A stretch of DNA of 64,000 bases from contig NZ_BONZ01000038.1 in NCBI RefSeq assembly GCF_016862975.1, forward strand, positions 176,367 to 240,366, given 5' to 3'. The notes under the pieces are model-generated. The model made no database searches. It saw only the letters and a list, made by a program, of their open reading frames with translations, and had not been told where the DNA came from. The translations under genes were made by a program, and so were the position numbers. This DNA comes from Rugosimonospora africana. Its GTDB lineage: Bacteria > Actinomycetota > Actinomycetes > Mycobacteriales > Micromonosporaceae. This document shows, in pieces, positions 62,399 through 64,000 of the stretch. Position 1 is the first letter of the stretch, and each line of letters opens with the position of its first letter.

Positions 62399-62421
62399 CG
62401 GTGCCGGATGGTGTGACGGTA
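62386..62421. repeat. 18-bp direct repeat at the end of the ROK gene
   Basis: CCGGATGGTGTGACGGTG is repeated with one change; the first unit contains the stop codon, so one repeat step would move or add a stop. Confidence 0.65.
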
Positions 62422-62494
62422 TGACCAGCCGGTAGTTCGATGGTCTGGCCGGCCGGGTACCAGATCTGACCACGGGCGGGAGCGGAGGGCGCGG

Positions 62495-63298
62495 ATGGCG
62501 GCGTCGCTGGAGTTGCGCTGGCCGCTCGCGCTCGCGTTCGCCGCGCTCGGCGGGTACTGCCTGGTGCGCTGCGTGTGGCCGGCGGCCCGATCCGGGCACG
62601 CGGTGTGCGACCGGGTGTCCGACGCCGCGCACGCGGCGATGAGCGTCGCGATGGTCGCCATGCTGTGGGCACCGCGACCGGGCGACCGGTGGGGCCTGCA
62701 GCCGGCCGCGTTCGCCGTGCTCGCCGGCTGGTTCCTGGTACGCGCGACCGGCCGCGCCCACTCCCGGAGGCACCGGATCGGGCTGGTGCACCAGGGGGTC
62801 GTGATGGCGGCGATGTGCTGGATGCTGCTCGCGGCGTCCCCGGTCGGCTCGTCCGTCTCCGGCGTGCTCGGCGGCGGTTCGGCGACGATGCCCATGCCCG
62901 GTGCCGTCGGGCATGCAACCGGGGCAGTGACGACGGGGGCGGTGACGAGCGGGGCGGTGACGACTGGCGTACTCGCCGGGTATCTGGCACTCGCCGCGCT
63001 GTGGTGGCTGCGGGCGGCCACCGTCGCCGGCAGCCCCGCACGGGCGTCCACAGCGGACGGTCGGGTGCTCTCCGGGCCGGCGCTGTCCGGGCCGGTGGTG
63101 TCCGGGCCGGTGGTGTCTGAGCCGGTGGTGTCTGGGCCGGTGGCCTCCGGGTCGGCGCTGTTCGGGCCGGCGGTCTCCGGGCCGGCGCTGTCCGGGGCGG
63201 CGCTGTTCGGGGCGGCGCTGTTCGGACCGGTTGGCGAGAACACCTGCCAGGCGCTGATGGCCACCGCTATGGTCGTGGCGCTGCTGGCGTCGCTCTAG
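62495..63298 (+). CDS. DUF5134-like membrane protein with an expanded repeat segment
   Basis: A 267-residue membrane protein. About five hydrophobic helices carry conserved His/Met patterns (SDAAHAAMSVAMVAMLWAPR, then HQGVVMAAMCWMLLAA), typical of DUF5134, which may bind a metal. Between the last two helices is an ~55-residue insert of five-residue repeats (SGPAL, SGPVV, FGAAL) encoded by eleven 15-bp units. ATG 62495 follows GGAGGGCG. Function unknown. Confidence 0.72.
   Translation: MAASLELRWPLALAFAALGGYCLVRCVWPAARSGHAVCDRVSDAAHAAMSVAMVAMLWAPRPGDRWGLQPAAFAVLAGWFLVRATGRAHSRRHRIGLVHQGVVMAAMCWMLLAASPVGSSVSGVLGGGSATMPMPGAVGHATGAVTTGAVTSGAVTTGVLAGYLALAALWWLRAATVAGSPARASTADGRVLSGPALSGPVVSGPVVSEPVVSGPVASGSALFGPAVSGPALSGAALFGAALFGPVGENTCQALMATAMVVALLASL
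62920..62964. repeat. 15-bp repeat, three copies
   Basis: GCAGTGACGACGGGG-type units repeat three times in frame and encode AVTTG/AVTSG in the DUF5134-like protein. Confidence 0.65.
63071..63235. repeat. 15-bp tandem repeat, eleven copies, in frame
   Basis: TCCGGGCCGGCGCTG and variants repeat eleven times without gaps (165 bp). The unit is five codons, so copy-number change would lengthen or shorten the loop without a frameshift. Confidence 0.9.
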
Positions 63299-63453
63299 AG
63301 TTCCTCACGAAGTTGCCCAGAGTGCCTGTTGTCCTATATGGACGGCCGTCGATCGCGAGGAGGGGCGAGCAGCCGCCATGGATCGGCTCGGACGGGGCTG
63401 TGGCAACGCATCGAGTGGGGCGTATGGAGTTGGCTGCTTGCCCGAGAACCCGG

Positions 63454-63482
63454 TTGAGCACGCTCAGGCCGATCGACATACT
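63454..63482 (+). promoter_or_regulatory. Leaderless promoter of the last gene
   Basis: TTGAGC (63454-63459) and CATACT (63477-63482) are 17 bp apart, and GTG 63489 follows after 6 nt. Confidence 0.65.
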
Positions 63483-63488
63483 CCCCGA

Positions 63489-63860
63489 GTGACCAACACC
63501 GGGGTCGAAGCCACTGAGCAGGGTTGGGATGGACCCTGGTACCGCGTCCGCACAGAACGGTTCGAGGCGTCGTTTCTGCCCAGCGCGGGCGAGGATCTGG
63601 ATGCCGTTTGCAACGTCGACCTGGAGGTGCGGCTGGCGGCGGACGGCTCGCGCTGGAGCGCGACCGTCTTCACTGTCGCCGAGGTCGGACGCCTGATGGA
63701 CAGGTGGTCCCAAACCGGCGAGGAGTGGGGCGGCCGCTACTTCTGGTGTTCAGACGGCCTGATCGTCAGGGATCCCGGCATCGGCAACATGACCGAAGCG
63801 CTCTCCGGCCTGCTCGACGCCGGAGAACTCACGCAGGTCCTTCGGCGACTCGACGACTAG
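63489..63860 (+). CDS. Small hypothetical protein
   Basis: A 123-residue soluble protein, mixed alpha/beta: WDGPWYRVRTERFEASFLP near the start, then a strand pair (VDLEVRLAADGSRWSATVFT) and a Trp-rich segment (DRWSQTGEEWGGRYFWCSD). No family is recognised; the style resembles small contact-dependent immunity proteins, but no toxin is adjacent. GTG 63489 is set by the leaderless promoter; a frame from 63378 has no ribosome site. 63861-64000 shows no further gene I can support. Confidence 0.6.
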   Translation: MTNTGVEATEQGWDGPWYRVRTERFEASFLPSAGEDLDAVCNVDLEVRLAADGSRWSATVFTVAEVGRLMDRWSQTGEEWGGRYFWCSDGLIVRDPGIGNMTEALSGLLDAGELTQVLRRLDD

Positions 63861-64000
63861 TAGCCGCCAGCCATTCTGGAACGATCAGTTATTCGCGTCG
63901 GTGATAGTTGTTCCGGCGGGGTTGCCGCTCCGCGTCGATGTAGGCCGTCGGTGGCGATCCTGACCTTCCAGTTGCCCTGATGAATCACGCGGTGATGGTG

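Noticed and set aside
63071..63235. Possible CRISPR array
   Set aside because: Units are directly adjacent with no unique spacers and are in frame with a protein; no cas genes are present. The same applies to 35399-35496 and 9833-9896.
63489..63860. Toxin-immunity pair
   Set aside because: The small protein resembles immunity proteins in style only; no toxin or secretion gene is adjacent within the window.

Overview
The window is high-GC DNA from a free-living actinomycete. The evidence is strong third-position GC bias, frequent GTG/TTG starts, several leaderless promoters, a stressosome (RsbRST) operon, two ClpP paralogues beside a ClgR-like regulator, and many ABC/GntR/ROK sugar-type genes. 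Family-level placement is my inference only (Micromonosporaceae-like). I see no rRNA, tRNA, CRISPR array, phage, IS element or replication origin.

Layout. 0-10 kb: single genes with their own promoters: formamidase, TetR regulator, methyltransferase, MFS transporter, a terpenoid-cyclase-fold protein, a secreted trypsin-like protease, a secreted sialidase, a DUF998 membrane protein and an L,D-transpeptidase lipoprotein. 10-16 kb: a translationally coupled minus-strand operon rsbR-rsbS-rsbT-(HATPase/SpoIIE phosphatase)-histidine kinase-response regulator/PP2C, with a divergent anti-anti-sigma STAS gene; this is a general stress signalling module. 16-25.7 kb: an M20 dipeptidase, then a tightly packed minus-strand cluster that I cannot assign to any known system. 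It holds two proteins with very acidic E/F/Y/D repeats, an HExxH metallopeptidase-like protein and three uncharacterised proteins, followed by a LuxR-type regulator and a small helical protein. 25.7-40 kb: MarR/ABC exporter with a perfect palindromic operator, LtrA, HAD hydrolase, alpha/beta hydrolase, YbjJ-like MFS, clpP-clpP-clgR, a class C beta-lactamase-like hydrolase, and a MarR/EmrB-type drug exporter pair.

40-62.4 kb is a catabolic island. It contains an aldehyde dehydrogenase, two GntR paralogues, two Gfo/Idh/MocA oxidoreductases, two xylose-isomerase-like TIM barrels, a SIS-domain phosphosugar protein, an NAD epimerase, a ThuA-like protein, a complete peptide/oligosaccharide-type ABC importer in which one permease and one ATPase are fused, a Zn dehydrogenase, a copper amine oxidase with a His-rich tail, a BadF-type kinase and a ROK repressor. 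A 17-bp box shared by the ROK and aldehyde dehydrogenase promoters, with a weaker match before the importer, suggests one regulon, probably for an amino-sugar or aminated carbohydrate. The last 1.6 kb carries a DUF5134-like membrane protein with an expanded repeat tail and a small leaderless gene.

Two genome-wide signals cut across this layout. One is a dispersed 52-bp hairpin element, present in about seven copies, two of them inside reading frames. The other is a set of short tandem repeats (11-18 bp), many in frame, at gene ends and in promoters.
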